Shown: piece after piece, positions 27,790-37,281 of the stretch
Position numbering within the stretch: position 1 is the first letter of the stretch
Layout of the letters: each line of letters starts with the position of its first letter
Assembly (NCBI RefSeq): GCF_023283985.1
Contig: NZ_JAKIKU010000008.1
Location: forward strand, 1 to 64,000
DNA length: 64,000 nucleotides
Direction of reading: 5' to 3'
DNA from: Shewanella electrodiphila
Lineage (GTDB): Bacteria > Pseudomonadota > Gammaproteobacteria > Enterobacterales > Shewanellaceae
Notes under the pieces: generated by a model
Database searches by the model: none
What the model was told of the DNA's origin: nothing
What the model saw: the letters and a program-made list of their open reading frames with translations, nothing else
Translations under genes and position numbers: made by a program

Positions 27790-29181
27790 TTAATCACCCA
27801 TCTCTAATAAGTTTGCTGGTAACTTACTACGAGTAATTTCAATAATGTTAGAACGGCTCATAACGACCTTGTAACGGGCATATTCTAACGGCCCTTTACC
27901 ATCTTTTAACACCGCGACCAAATTGACTTGATAACGGCGCTCTACCGATTCATTACTGACTTTTCCGTCCAGTTCTTTATAGATCTTGGCTTTGCCGCGC
28001 TCTAGGTGTCTTGCAAATGGCACTAAGCTAAAGTTAACTTGCTCTTGAATTTGCGAGTAGCCTGCTTCAAATTCTTTATTAGTGACTTTGGTGGCAATAC
28101 GGTAATGCAACACCTCTGCATCAACCTTGTTTTGGCTATGCCGCTGCTTCATAATTTCAGCGACTTCTGCAGGAATATCCTGCGGGCGAGTGAAATCGAG
28201 CCAAACCAACTGTTTAGCAACCACCGTTTTAGTCGAGGTATCTCGAAGAATACGACTCCAACGTGGACGCCCACGTTGAATAAAGCGCCATAGGGCATTG
28301 CGCACATCTTCTTTAAAAATTTCCCTAAAACCATAAATAATCGCTAGGGTAACGATTAAACTCATGGTTAAGCCGCTAAATACGCCCTGTGCTTTAATAA
28401 TCAACGTTGAGACGACCAACATAACCAAGGTTGTGGCTAACCCTGTCACGAACTTCTTTAGCCCTACTCCGAGGGTTTTTAGCTCTTCTTTAAGTACTAC
28501 ACCTTGTTGGATCAAGCGGCGCAGTAACAACATCTTATTTGAAATGCGGTTTGCATCTTGCTTTGTACCTGCCGAATTGTACTTTTTTTCCTCTTCACGG
28601 TAATGATTTTCAGCACGACACAAGTTAACTATCTGCTCTTTGATATCACTGTAATCAGCATTTCGAGGCCGATAAGCTAGTGTTTTAAGTAATTGCTGTT
28701 CACAAAACCAAGACAGATAGTTATCAGCATTAGCAAAATAAGATTGCCACTTTTCTTCGCTGGGTTCATTACGACGAAATTTCTTTAATAATTGTGTAAC
28801 CGATGTGCCAAGCTCTGCTAATGCAGGATAAAACTCTGCGGCCTCGGTAATTTGCCTTAATTCCTTTGCATCAGTTTCAATAGCAACGGCAAATTGATAA
28901 GCGAATAAATTAAGGTAGAAGCGGAACTCTTCTTTAGTGCGTTTATTAATACTCACAAAACGGTTTTGCACTAAAGGTAAATGCAGGCCCTTAGAATAAT
29001 AGGAACGACGCCCGACAATGGCGCTATGATAATACTCTTCTTCATCTAAGGTTTTATCGCCAATGCCCATTTCTGTTGGCAAATAAAAATATAAATCGAG
29101 TGCACGCTGATGCCCAACCTCCATCTGATGGCTGAACTTAATTGATAATGCTTCTTCTTGTTTTACTTTGATTTTTGCCAC
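27790..29181 (-). CDS. Membrane protein of unknown function
   Basis: A 463-residue protein I do not recognise. It is largely charged and helical, with a predicted coiled-coil or helical segment at about 180-235 and two adjacent membrane helices (about 244-262 and 268-285). These are followed by a basic stretch rich in Arg and Trp. Both ends are probably cytoplasmic. It is transcribed alone and is followed on the same strand by nothing in 250 nt. Coding character looks normal, so it is a real gene. Confidence 0.7.
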   Translation of the reverse strand: MAKIKVKQEEALSIKFSHQMEVGHQRALDLYFYLPTEMGIGDKTLDEEEYYHSAIVGRRSYYSKGLHLPLVQNRFVSINKRTKEEFRFYLNLFAYQFAVAIETDAKELRQITEAAEFYPALAELGTSVTQLLKKFRRNEPSEEKWQSYFANADNYLSWFCEQQLLKTLAYRPRNADYSDIKEQIVNLCRAENHYREEEKKYNSAGTKQDANRISNKMLLLRRLIQQGVVLKEELKTLGVGLKKFVTGLATTLVMLVVSTLIIKAQGVFSGLTMSLIVTLAIIYGFREIFKEDVRNALWRFIQRGRPRWSRILRDTSTKTVVAKQLVWLDFTRPQDIPAEVAEIMKQRHSQNKVDAEVLHYRIATKVTNKEFEAGYSQIQEQVNFSLVPFARHLERGKAKIYKELDGKVSNESVERRYQVNLVAVLKDGKGPLEYARYKVVMSRSNIIEITRSKLPANLLEMGD

Positions 29182-29265
29182 TGAGGAGAACTCAATAACG
29201 GAGAATATAGTTACTATAACGAATTTAGCGAAAAATGAGAAAGGGGGATATTAACAACTCATGCT

Positions 29266-29820
29266 TTATTCGTGCAATTGGCAAGCCCAAAGGGTGCTAA
29301 AAGGAGTAAACTTTACCAAAATAAAGCCGTTGTCTGCGTCCATCTCTAGCACTTGAACGTTAACACTCACTTGGTTACCAACAGCAAGGTTCTCTTTTGA
29401 TTCATTGAATTCATTGGCTAAATAACTCTGAAATGATGAATTATCAGATATAAACTTAGCATCTGTTATATCTAAATCTAGCTGATACAATAACTTACCA
29501 ATCTCAAGCTCTCTTAGCTGACCTTTTAAAGATAAATGTTCACGTGATGATTCAGGTTGCTCGCTAAAATAGTCTAAATAAATTTTCTCATCATTGAATG
29601 TCAATGAGAGATGTATCGAGATTTGAGGGGTGTTAATCACAATATTATCATTGGCTGTCATTGCGTGAATTTTTGTACTGCAATCAAATGCCGACACTTG
29701 ACGCGAATCAGCAAAAGACTCCAGTATTAAAATACTAATACAAAACAGAACTGTACTCGACAGAATAAAAACAGCGCGCCCAAGCTTAGTCATTAGAAAT
29801 TGTGCTAGACGATTAGCCAC
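29266..29820 (-). CDS. FidL/ToxS-like single-pass membrane protein
   Basis: A 184-residue protein with one membrane helix (about 14-34) and a periplasmic domain of about 145 residues that holds only two Cys (46 and 180), well placed for one disulfide. Start is GTG 29820, with AGAGG nine nt upstream inside the preceding gene; the two genes overlap by 8 nt. The arrangement matches MarT-FidL and ToxR-ToxS pairs, in which the small partner supports a membrane-bound regulator. Assignment rests on context and topology, not on sequence identity I could test. Confidence 0.62.
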   Translation of the reverse strand: MANRLAQFLMTKLGRAVFILSSTVLFCISILILESFADSRQVSAFDCSTKIHAMTANDNIVINTPQISIHLSLTFNDEKIYLDYFSEQPESSREHLSLKGQLRELEIGKLLYQLDLDITDAKFISDNSSFQSYLANEFNESKENLAVGNQVSVNVQVLEMDADNGFILVKFTPFSTLWACQLHE

Positions 29821-30571
29821 AAATATTCACCTCTTTTAACCAATCTTGGTTCACAACAGTCATTTGTGGATCTTCTTTTATCACTCTAATATTTTCAAAA
29901 TGTAACCCATCCTGATCACGTTTTTTCAAAACAACGCTAATTGTTCTATTATCGCGAGCAATCGACACTAAAAGTGAATCCCAATCCATCACATCACACT
30001 TTGATAATTCGCTTAACGCATTTTCAGAACGAGATATAAAATCGCCATGATAGTCCTCACTCCCTTCAGACTCGTAAGCATAAAGCTTAGCTAAGCTACC
30101 ACCAGGAGTTATAAATTCAGCGCTAAAATCTGGCACTCTAAAGCCCGAGTCTTTTAGATTTGAGTGGACAAAATAAGATGCAATAATTGTCATAAGAATA
30201 ACGAGAATGTAATGTGCTTTTGAAATAACTTTAGTGGGGGAATCTAGCAAGCTGGTACGATTTACTACCACATTGCTATATAAAATGGCCCCTTGATCTG
30301 CAATTAATTCAATTAGGCCACGATGAGCTTCACCAAAGTAATCTTGGAAGTTTTCTACAAGTTGTTCCATTTCCGTAAGAGATAAACTGTGTAAATAGCC
30401 ATCATGCTCTTCTGGAAATGACAGTGATTCTATAGGTACAACATGGCCACGATGCTTTGCAAGTATGCTTAACACCTTGTACTCATTATAATTGAGTTGC
30501 CATTTAGTAGCATTAGATTGATTAATAAGCTCTTTTTGCTCATCATCAAACCAACAACACCCGATTTGCAT
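29813..30571 (-). CDS. ToxR/CadC/MarT-like membrane-anchored transcriptional regulator
   Basis: A 252-residue protein with an N-terminal cytoplasmic domain (about 1-110) that reads as a winged helix of the OmpR/ToxR kind (WQLNYNEYKVLSIL is the opening helix pattern). One membrane helix follows (about 138-156), then a short periplasmic domain with two Cys (near 201 and 251). ATG 30571 has AAGAGAT upstream. With its overlapping small partner it forms a one-component membrane regulatory pair. Targets are unknown; the nearest genes are a DUF481 outer-membrane protein and the unknown membrane protein. Confidence 0.7.
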   Translation of the reverse strand: MQIGCCWFDDEQKELINQSNATKWQLNYNEYKVLSILAKHRGHVVPIESLSFPEEHDGYLHSLSLTEMEQLVENFQDYFGEAHRGLIELIADQGAILYSNVVVNRTSLLDSPTKVISKAHYILVILMTIIASYFVHSNLKDSGFRVPDFSAEFITPGGSLAKLYAYESEGSEDYHGDFISRSENALSELSKCDVMDWDSLLVSIARDNRTISVVLKKRDQDGLHFENIRVIKEDPQMTVVNQDWLKEVNICG

Positions 30572-31017
30572 TCCTATATAATCTCTTTAGTCAATATCAC
30601 CAATTATTATACGCTAGCCAAAAAAGATAGTTTGTGATCAAAACAGACGATAGATAGCCTAGATTTAATTTCGTGAACTAGCCCTCGTAATTTCGTAAGA
30701 GTTCATTGTCAGAAACAGCAAAACGGATACAAATGTTAACCATTTTAACAAAATAATAATATTTACCAGAGACTTATAAGATTAAAAAGCACTCAAACAA
30801 CCACCCCTATCTAAGCAGAGATCATAAGGCAAGCCTCCATTTATGTTTATACAAAGTAAACCTAGCCCTCAAATGTAACATTCATAACGCTAATAACATT
30901 AGAGCGGTACACGCTTGGTAAAAGTAAAACCGTTTCAAAAAATAGCGACAAAAAAGCCGAGTTATCCTCGGCTTTTATAGGTTCACACAAATGTTTACCG
31001 GTGATATCCCGAATACA
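30572..31017. other. Intergenic region, promoter of the regulator pair
   Basis: 446 bp without a coding region I can support. It contains the terminator of the DUF481 gene (30952-30976) and must contain the promoter of the minus-strand regulator. AT-rich, no repeats or clear operator seen. Confidence 0.5.
30952..30976 (-). terminator. Terminator after the DUF481 gene
   Basis: A perfect 10-bp stem AAAAGCCGAG / CTCGGCTTTT with a 5-nt loop and an A run on the plus strand that reads as T on the minus strand. It lies 42 nt past the stop codon. Confidence 0.88.
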
Positions 31018-31758
31018 TTAGAATGCGTATAACAGTGTCATGTTTGTTTCAGTATCAGTGCTTTTGAAACCTTCTAAAGGCTCACTGTTGTAACGAACAA
31101 TCACAGCAAACTTCATCGCTAACGCACCGATAATGTTAGCTGTTAACGCAGACTCAGAACGTCCCTCTAAATAATCACCGTAATCAGCTACGAAGAGTTG
31201 AGTAAACTTAGAGCTTTCTGTTATTTCATAAGAAAAGTTAAGTGCACCATGGGCAACTACACTATCTTCAGTGTCATAGCCCAATGCTAAAGACTGTTCA
31301 TCATCTAGCTTTTTATAAATGTAACCAGGACCAATTTCAGCACTTAAAAATGTTCTACCCGTATCGATAAATTTATGACCATAACCGGCTGAACCAATTG
31401 CTTTATAATCAAAACCAGTAAAAGGATCGGCTTCGTAGTTTGCTGTGATATACATGTAGTTCTTTTCATCAAACTTATAATCACCTTGGATACCAGCATA
31501 GTAACGTTTTGCCGTATTCTCACCTGAGTCTTCTTTATATAAGCCTTCTAGTAAGTAAGCATTTTCCCAGTTACCCAGCTCTTGTTTAAGGCCAAGACGG
31601 GCTTTAAAAGAAGAAGTATCAGTGTTACCCGTTGTTAACGTTGCACCTAACTCAGCTTCACCAGCAAACGTCGCATCACCTTCAACAAAATCAGCACCAG
31701 CATGGGCCGCAAATGGCATGGCAAGTGTTACAGCTGCAGCAAGTAGCAGTTTTTTCAT
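31018..31758 (-). CDS. DUF481 (YdiY-like) outer-membrane protein
   Basis: A 246-residue protein with a signal peptide (cleavage near AHA-GAD, about residue 21). Alternating strand patterns fill the mature part, which ends in Phe (TLLYAF), the usual outer-membrane beta-barrel C-terminus. The DUF481 signature GNTDTSSFKARLGLKQ near 45-60 is clear. Members are induced by salt or acid in some bacteria; function is unproven. It stands alone between the regulator pair and the MATE gene. Confidence 0.88.
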   Translation of the reverse strand: MKKLLLAAAVTLAMPFAAHAGADFVEGDATFAGEAELGATLTTGNTDTSSFKARLGLKQELGNWENAYLLEGLYKEDSGENTAKRYYAGIQGDYKFDEKNYMYITANYEADPFTGFDYKAIGSAGYGHKFIDTGRTFLSAEIGPGYIYKKLDDEQSLALGYDTEDSVVAHGALNFSYEITESSKFTQLFVADYGDYLEGRSESALTANIIGALAMKFAVIVRYNSEPLEGFKSTDTETNMTLLYAF

Positions 31759-31884
31759 GTCATCAAATCCTTTATTTACAATTAATTCAAGTTCACCCCA
31801 GAAATCGAACCGAATTCTAACACTTTGGTATCAAAAATGAAAAAACTACTGTGCATTTAATATTTAAACTCCAAATGGCGGTTT

Positions 31885-33228
31885 TTAAGCAGATAACAAG
31901 CTCTTACTTTGCCAGCGGCCACTCCGCCAGCGCCATAACATGGTTAATCCCCTCACCCATTCGTCTATCGCCAAGGCCATCCAAATGCCGACCAAGCCTA
32001 AGTCGAGGTAAATACCAAAGAAGTAAGCACCAGGCACAGCTATACACCACATAGATATAAGGCCAGCAAAAAAGGGGAAGCGTGCATCACCGCTAGCTCT
32101 CAGAGCATTAATTACCACTAAGTTGAAGGTTCTCCCTGGCTCCATCAATAAAGTCAGAAGAAATAATTGCCCAACCATAGCGAGAATATCTTGATCATCT
32201 GTGAAAAAGGCCACTAGCCTTTCCCCTATTAAGGCGGCAAGAATTGCAACAATCGTCGTTAGAACCAGTCCAATTTTGAGTGCTCGATACATTTGTGTCT
32301 CAGCAGCTTGGTATTGCTTGGCACCAATCATATGGCCAATCATAATTTCATTGCCAATACCGATAGATAAACCGAACAAAAGAATGAACATACAGACTTG
32401 AAAATAAAGCGCTTGCGCTGCAAGGGCTTTATCACCCATCAAACCAACAAAGGCTGTCACCACCATAAATTGCAGCATCCAAGAGATATTTTCCCCTGCC
32501 GCAGGTAAGCCAATATGGAATACTTTGGCAAGCAAATGCTTTTTAGGCTTAATAATTTCAGTTATTTTAAGCGGAATTTGGGTGTACTTAACAAATAAAT
32601 ATGCCATCAAAGACATGCCGACGAGTCGACCCACTACGGTACTAATAGCAACCCCAGCGACGCCCATTTGAGGTATACCGAACCAGCCGTATAGCAATAA
32701 TAAGTTGCCTAAGAAAGTAATCACATTCATTAATAAAGTGACCCACATGGCTTGCTGAGTAAATCCATGGGCACGCATCCCAGCAGCTAAGCACATTGCC
32801 ATCGCTTCAGGGATCAAACAGATACCAACGATTTGCAAATATAACTTAGCATCGGGAATTAACTCTACCGGTAAGTTCATCAGGTGCAGTATTAGCCCCG
32901 CGCCAAAAAATACTCCAAGCGCTGCTGCAACCCCAACCATTAAATTAAACCCAATAGAGGAATAAACAACATCGCGGGCTGTTGATCGATTTTTAGCCCC
33001 CAAATATTGGGTAATGACCACACTCGCGCCAATACTGACAAAACTAAATAAGGTAATGGATAACTCAAAAACCATATTACCAACAGATAACGCTGCCACC
33101 CCTTGATAGGAAACACGGCTAATCATTAACGTATTTAACGCTGCGGTTAAAAAATGTAGCGCAAAATCGAAAAATAATGGCCAAGTCAACGCGAATAATG
33201 AGAGTGGTTTGTCTGATTTTACGTGCAT
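31885..33228 (-). CDS. MATE-family efflux transporter
   Basis: A 447-residue inner-membrane protein with twelve hydrophobic segments in two homologous halves, the MATE plan. Blocks typical of the family include the first-helix region LTWPLFFDFALHFL and GAKNRSTARDVVYSS after helix 2. It probably exports cationic drugs or metabolites with sodium or proton coupling. Substrate is not deducible. It stands alone; a terminator and a repeat tract separate it from fba. Confidence 0.9.
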   Translation of the reverse strand: MHVKSDKPLSLFALTWPLFFDFALHFLTAALNTLMISRVSYQGVAALSVGNMVFELSITLFSFVSIGASVVITQYLGAKNRSTARDVVYSSIGFNLMVGVAAALGVFFGAGLILHLMNLPVELIPDAKLYLQIVGICLIPEAMAMCLAAGMRAHGFTQQAMWVTLLMNVITFLGNLLLLYGWFGIPQMGVAGVAISTVVGRLVGMSLMAYLFVKYTQIPLKITEIIKPKKHLLAKVFHIGLPAAGENISWMLQFMVVTAFVGLMGDKALAAQALYFQVCMFILLFGLSIGIGNEIMIGHMIGAKQYQAAETQMYRALKIGLVLTTIVAILAALIGERLVAFFTDDQDILAMVGQLFLLTLLMEPGRTFNLVVINALRASGDARFPFFAGLISMWCIAVPGAYFFGIYLDLGLVGIWMALAIDEWVRGLTMLWRWRSGRWQSKSLLSA

Positions 33229-33402
33229 GTTAGTACTTCAGTAATGGTTAAAGGTGAGCATATTCCATGACAAGGTTAACGACTCAAAATGACAGTTAAT
33301 ATGTCTCTAATTAAGCTGAGTCAGTTTTATTCCATTTTTAAGGGCGGGGATAATGCGTTATAAACGCCTTTGATACAAGTTGTTTCATCAAAATTTGGCC
33401 AT

Positions 33403-33432
33403 AAAAAAACCAGCGTTGACCGCTGGTTTTTT
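33403..33432. terminator. Terminator after fba
   Basis: The stem ACCAGCG / CGCTGGT, extended by A-T pairs, has loop TTGAC and A and T runs on both sides. On the minus strand it ends the tkt-epd-pgk-fba transcript, 112 nt after the fba stop codon. Confidence 0.85.
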
Positions 33433-33480
33433 GAAGCTTTATTAATCAATTAGTTAACTGATAAGTGTTGTTACTTTCAC

Positions 33481-33528
33481 ATATAACTAAAGACTCATGT
33501 AACTAAATACTCATATAACTAAAGACTC
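33481..33528. repeat. Three 16-nt tandem repeats after fba
   Basis: Units at 33481, 33497 and 33513; the first and third are identical (ATATAACTAAAGACTC) and the second differs at two positions. The tract starts 17 nt past the fba stop, between stop codon and terminator. Confidence 0.92.
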
Positions 33529-33544
33529 TTGTAAAAGTCAGCCA

Positions 33545-34609
33545 TTAGTTAATTTGAGGATTAAGTTCACCTGACTGATACGCTTTATACATTGCTTGTA
33601 GTGACTTAGGCTTGATCTTAGAGCCCATGCCAGCACAACCAAATGCTTCGTAACGTGTTGTACAGATATCAGCCATTGCTTCCATAGATGCTTTTAAGAA
33701 TTTACGTGGATCAAATTCTGATGGATTTTCAGCAAGGAATTTACGTACTGCACCCGTTGAGGCTAAACGTAGATCAGTATCGATATTTACTTTACGCACA
33801 CCGTGCTTAATACCTTCAACGATTTCTTCTAACGGCACACCGTAAGTTTCAGGGATCGCGCCGCCGTACTGGTTAATCACTTCTAACCACTCTTGCGGTA
33901 CAGAAGAAGAACCGTGCATAACTAAGTGAGTATTAGGAATACGAGCGTGGATTTCTTTAATACGGTCAATACGCAACACATCACCAGTAGGACGTTGGCT
34001 GAACTTGTAAGCACCATGGCTGGTACCAATTGCAATAGCCAATGCATCAACATGAGTATCAGCAACAAAACGTGCAGCTTCTTCTGGCGTAGTTAACATT
34101 TGATCCATTGTTAGGATACCTGCAGCGCCAATGCCATCTTCTTCGCCAGCTTCACCGGTTTCGAGGCTACCTAAACAACCAATTTCACCTTCAACAGACA
34201 CACCACAAGCATGAGCGAAAGCAACAGTACGACGCGTTACATCCACGTTGTAATCATACGATGCAGGTGTCTTACCATCAGCCATCAAAGAACCGTCCAT
34301 CATCACTGAAGACATACCTAATTGGATAGAACGCTGACAAATATCAGGATCGGTACCATGGTCTTGGTGAATACATACTGGAATATCTGGATATTGCTCA
34401 AGAGCAGCAGCCATCAAGTACTTAAGAAACTGAGGACGAGCGTACTTACGTGCGCCAGCTGATGCCTGAACAATCACAGGGCTGTCAGTTGCTTCAGCAG
34501 CTTGCATAATTGCACGCATTTGCTCAAGGTTGTTTACGTTGAATGCTGGAACACCGTAATCGTGTTCTGCAGCATGGTCTAACATTTGACGTAGAGATAT
34601 TAAGGCCAT
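33545..34609 (-). CDS. fba: Class II fructose-bisphosphate aldolase
   Basis: A 354-residue zinc-dependent aldolase that splits fructose 1,6-bisphosphate into two triose phosphates. The zinc and substrate motifs are clear: HQDHG near 82, GEIGCLGS near 140, and HGSSS near 232. The length and the N-terminus ([19 protein letters not shown]) match the longer subtype related to Calvin-cycle enzymes, not the E. coli FbaA type. It is last in the tkt-epd-pgk-fba run, 257 nt after pgk. Confidence 0.96.
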   Translation of the reverse strand: MALISLRQMLDHAAEHDYGVPAFNVNNLEQMRAIMQAAEATDSPVIVQASAGARKYARPQFLKYLMAAALEQYPDIPVCIHQDHGTDPDICQRSIQLGMSSVMMDGSLMADGKTPASYDYNVDVTRRTVAFAHACGVSVEGEIGCLGSLETGEAGEEDGIGAAGILTMDQMLTTPEEAARFVADTHVDALAIAIGTSHGAYKFSQRPTGDVLRIDRIKEIHARIPNTHLVMHGSSSVPQEWLEVINQYGGAIPETYGVPLEEIVEGIKHGVRKVNIDTDLRLASTGAVRKFLAENPSEFDPRKFLKASMEAMADICTTRYEAFGCAGMGSKIKPKSLQAMYKAYQSGELNPQIN

Positions 34610-34866
34610 TTTTTACTCCAAAAGTAGGGTGATGTCTCACCTAGGTCGCTATCGCTTTGGATTGATTTTTATACCCTATGACACTTCAAAGCCAGGTTAA
34701 CTATCCGTAAATAGCCAACGTTTCAATAAAGAACACGGGCGGTTTTTTTCTAATAATTATATTTTTCTTACTGCAATCTTTCCGTTTTAGCCCGTCAGCC
34801 TTAGTGCCAACTCTTTGGTTAGCATCTAAGTGACGAAATGGCTAAAACGTTTTTTATACTTGCTTG

Positions 34867-36042
34867 TTAAGCACCACGCTGTTCAAGCATGGTTACTGCA
34901 GGTAATTCTTTTCCTTCAAGGAACTCAAGGAAAGCGCCACCACCTGTAGAGATATAAGAGACTTTATCAGCAATATCATATTTATCTACTGCTGCTAACG
35001 TATCGCCACCACCTGCAATAGAGAATGCACTCGAATCGGCAATCGCCTGCGCGATACGTTTAGTACCTTCGCCAAATTGGTCAAATTCGAATACGCCAAC
35101 TGGGCCATTCCACACAACAGTGCCTGCTGCTTCAATAATTTTAGCTAATGCTTCTGCGCTATCAGGGCCGATATCAAAAATCATATCAGTATCAGATACA
35201 TCACTAACAGATTTTAATGTAGCTTCAGCTGTTGGGCTAAATTCACTCGCTACAACAACATCAGTCGGTACAGGGATATCGCCGCCACGGCTTTGTGCGT
35301 TTGCAACTAAACGTTTAGCTTCATCCACTAAATCAGCTTCAAATAATGACTTACCCACTTGGTGGCCAGCTGCCGCGACGAATGTGTTCGCAATTCCGCC
35401 ACCGACAACTAACTGATCAACCTTAGTTGATAAGCTTTCAAGAACGGTCAATTTTGTTGATACTTTTGAACCACCTACAATAGCAACCATTGGACGGGCT
35501 GGATTATCTAATGCTTTACCCAGAGCAGATAACTCGCCCGCTAGAAGTGGGCCAGCACAAGCTACTGATGCATGAAGTCCAACGCCATGAGTCGATGCTT
35601 GCGCACGATGCGCTGTACCAAATGCATCCATTACGTAGACATCACATAATGCCGCTAGTTTTTTAGCTAAAGCTTCATCGTTTTTCTTTTCGCCGACGTT
35701 AAAACGTACGTTTTCGAATACTACGACTTCACCAACTTTAGCTTCAACACCATCAAGGTAATCTGACGCTAAACTTACAGGGCAATCAAGTGCTTCATTT
35801 AAGTAGTTCACCACTGGCTGCATAGAAAACTCAGGGTTAAACTCGCCTTCAGTTGGACGACCTAAATGTGACATCACCATCACAGCTGCACCTTTTTCAA
35901 GCGCTAGCTTAATTGTTGGTAAAGCAGCACGTAAACGAGCATCACTCGTTACAACACCATCACTGACAGGTACGTTTAGATCTTCACGAATAAGCACACG
36001 CTTATTGGTTAAATCTAACTCACTCATATTGATAATAGCCAT
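34867..36042 (-). CDS. pgk: Phosphoglycerate kinase
   Basis: A 391-residue glycolytic kinase converting 1,3-bisphosphoglycerate and ADP to 3-phosphoglycerate and ATP. The N-terminal substrate motif is [11 protein letters not shown] and the nucleotide motif GGGDTLAA is near the C-terminus. I set the start at ATG 36042, which follows AAGGAAAG; the frame extends to 36123 but that part is not conserved and lacks a ribosome site. It follows epd by 86 nt. Confidence 0.97.
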   Translation of the reverse strand: MAIINMSELDLTNKRVLIREDLNVPVSDGVVTSDARLRAALPTIKLALEKGAAVMVMSHLGRPTEGEFNPEFSMQPVVNYLNEALDCPVSLASDYLDGVEAKVGEVVVFENVRFNVGEKKNDEALAKKLAALCDVYVMDAFGTAHRAQASTHGVGLHASVACAGPLLAGELSALGKALDNPARPMVAIVGGSKVSTKLTVLESLSTKVDQLVVGGGIANTFVAAAGHQVGKSLFEADLVDEAKRLVANAQSRGGDIPVPTDVVVASEFSPTAEATLKSVSDVSDTDMIFDIGPDSAEALAKIIEAAGTVVWNGPVGVFEFDQFGEGTKRIAQAIADSSAFSIAGGGDTLAAVDKYDIADKVSYISTGGGAFLEFLEGKELPAVTMLEQRGA

Positions 36043-36128
36043 TAGACTTTCCTTATAATTTAAAAACAAAACTGCTTTTGCTACTGAGCGCTTTACCCGC
36101 AGAGATAAAGCGCTCAATAACAATAAAA

Positions 36129-37151
36129 TTAGTTATCTGTTTGCTTAGCTAATATCATTGCTAAGCTGGTGTCGAGCATTCGATTTGCAAAACCCCATTC
36201 GTTATCACACCAAAGTAATAACTTGACCAAGTGGCCGTCGCTCACCCGCGTTTGAGTGCCATCAACAATACTGGAGCGCGGGTCGTGGTTAAAATCACAC
36301 GACACCAATGGCGCATCGGTATAGCCTAGCACCGCATTAAATAATCCGCTGGCTGCATGCTCTAAAACATGGTTTATCTTGGCAATATCTACTCGCTCAT
36401 TCAATGTCACCGATAAATCAATTGCGGTGACATTAATAGTGGGCACTCGCACTGAAATCGCTTCAAACTTGTCTTTCATGTGCGGCAAAATTCTTTCAAT
36501 GCCGCGAGCAAGTTTTGTATCTACTGGGATGATGGATTGACCAGCTGCACGTGTTCTGCGTAAATCGTCATGATACGCATCAATAACTTGTTGATCATTC
36601 ATCGATGAATGGATAGTCGTTATTGCGCCGCTTTTCACCCCGAAGTGATTATCTAGCACATCAATGACAGGCACAATACAGTTGGTGGTACATGACGCAT
36701 TTGAAACAACTGTATGGTCTGCTTTGAGTAAATCATCATTGACACCAAATACAATAGTGGCATCAACATCAGCAGAAGAAGGGTGACTAATCAGGACTTG
36801 TTTGGCACCGGCTTTTATATGCGCTTCGCATTCTGCTCGATCGCCTAAACTACCACTGCATTCATAAACGATATCAATATCGAGATCTGACCAAGGCAGT
36901 AAATTCGCGTCAGGCTGATGGAACAATTGAATCACATCATCGCCGATGACGAGCTGTTCATCTTTTAACTTAACCGTATTTTGAAAACGGCCATGAGTCG
37001 TATCATATTGAGTGAGGTGACTGATTGCGGCAGGTTTGGCAAGTTCATTAATTGCCACGATCTGGATTTCTTGACGTTTACCCGACTCGTATAGTGCACG
37101 GAGGATAGAACGACCTATACGGCCATAACCATTGATAGCGACTCGGATCAT
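36129..37151 (-). CDS. epd: D-erythrose-4-phosphate dehydrogenase
   Basis: A 340-residue GAPDH-like enzyme that oxidises erythrose 4-phosphate to 4-phosphoerythronate for pyridoxal phosphate synthesis. The Rossmann motif NGYGRIGR is at the N-terminus and the catalytic Cys lies in NASCTTNC (near 155). The neighbours tkt and pgk, and Epd-type features such as the extended N-terminal [14 protein letters not shown] region, favour Epd over GapA. It is the second gene of the run. Confidence 0.94.
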   Translation of the reverse strand: MIRVAINGYGRIGRSILRALYESGKRQEIQIVAINELAKPAAISHLTQYDTTHGRFQNTVKLKDEQLVIGDDVIQLFHQPDANLLPWSDLDIDIVYECSGSLGDRAECEAHIKAGAKQVLISHPSSADVDATIVFGVNDDLLKADHTVVSNASCTTNCIVPVIDVLDNHFGVKSGAITTIHSSMNDQQVIDAYHDDLRRTRAAGQSIIPVDTKLARGIERILPHMKDKFEAISVRVPTINVTAIDLSVTLNERVDIAKINHVLEHAASGLFNAVLGYTDAPLVSCDFNHDPRSSIVDGTQTRVSDGHLVKLLLWCDNEWGFANRMLDTSLAMILAKQTDN

Positions 37152-37195
37152 TGAGGGTTAAGCTTCCTCTTAACAGTACTCAGTAAAAAGCAGAT

Positions 37196-37227
37196 AATAA
37201 AACGGCCTGCAAGTGATTGCAGGCCGC
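37196..37227 (-). terminator. Terminator or attenuator between tkt and epd
   Basis: Minus-strand hairpin CGGCCTGCA / TGCAGGCCG with loop ATCACT, followed by TTTTATT. It lies 55 nt after tkt and 45 nt before epd, inside an otherwise co-directional run, so it may reduce rather than stop transcription. Confidence 0.7.
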
Positions 37228-37281
37228 ATTATACAGACTTAAAGGGTAAAAGTTTACCCTTATTATTTAACTGTATATTGG

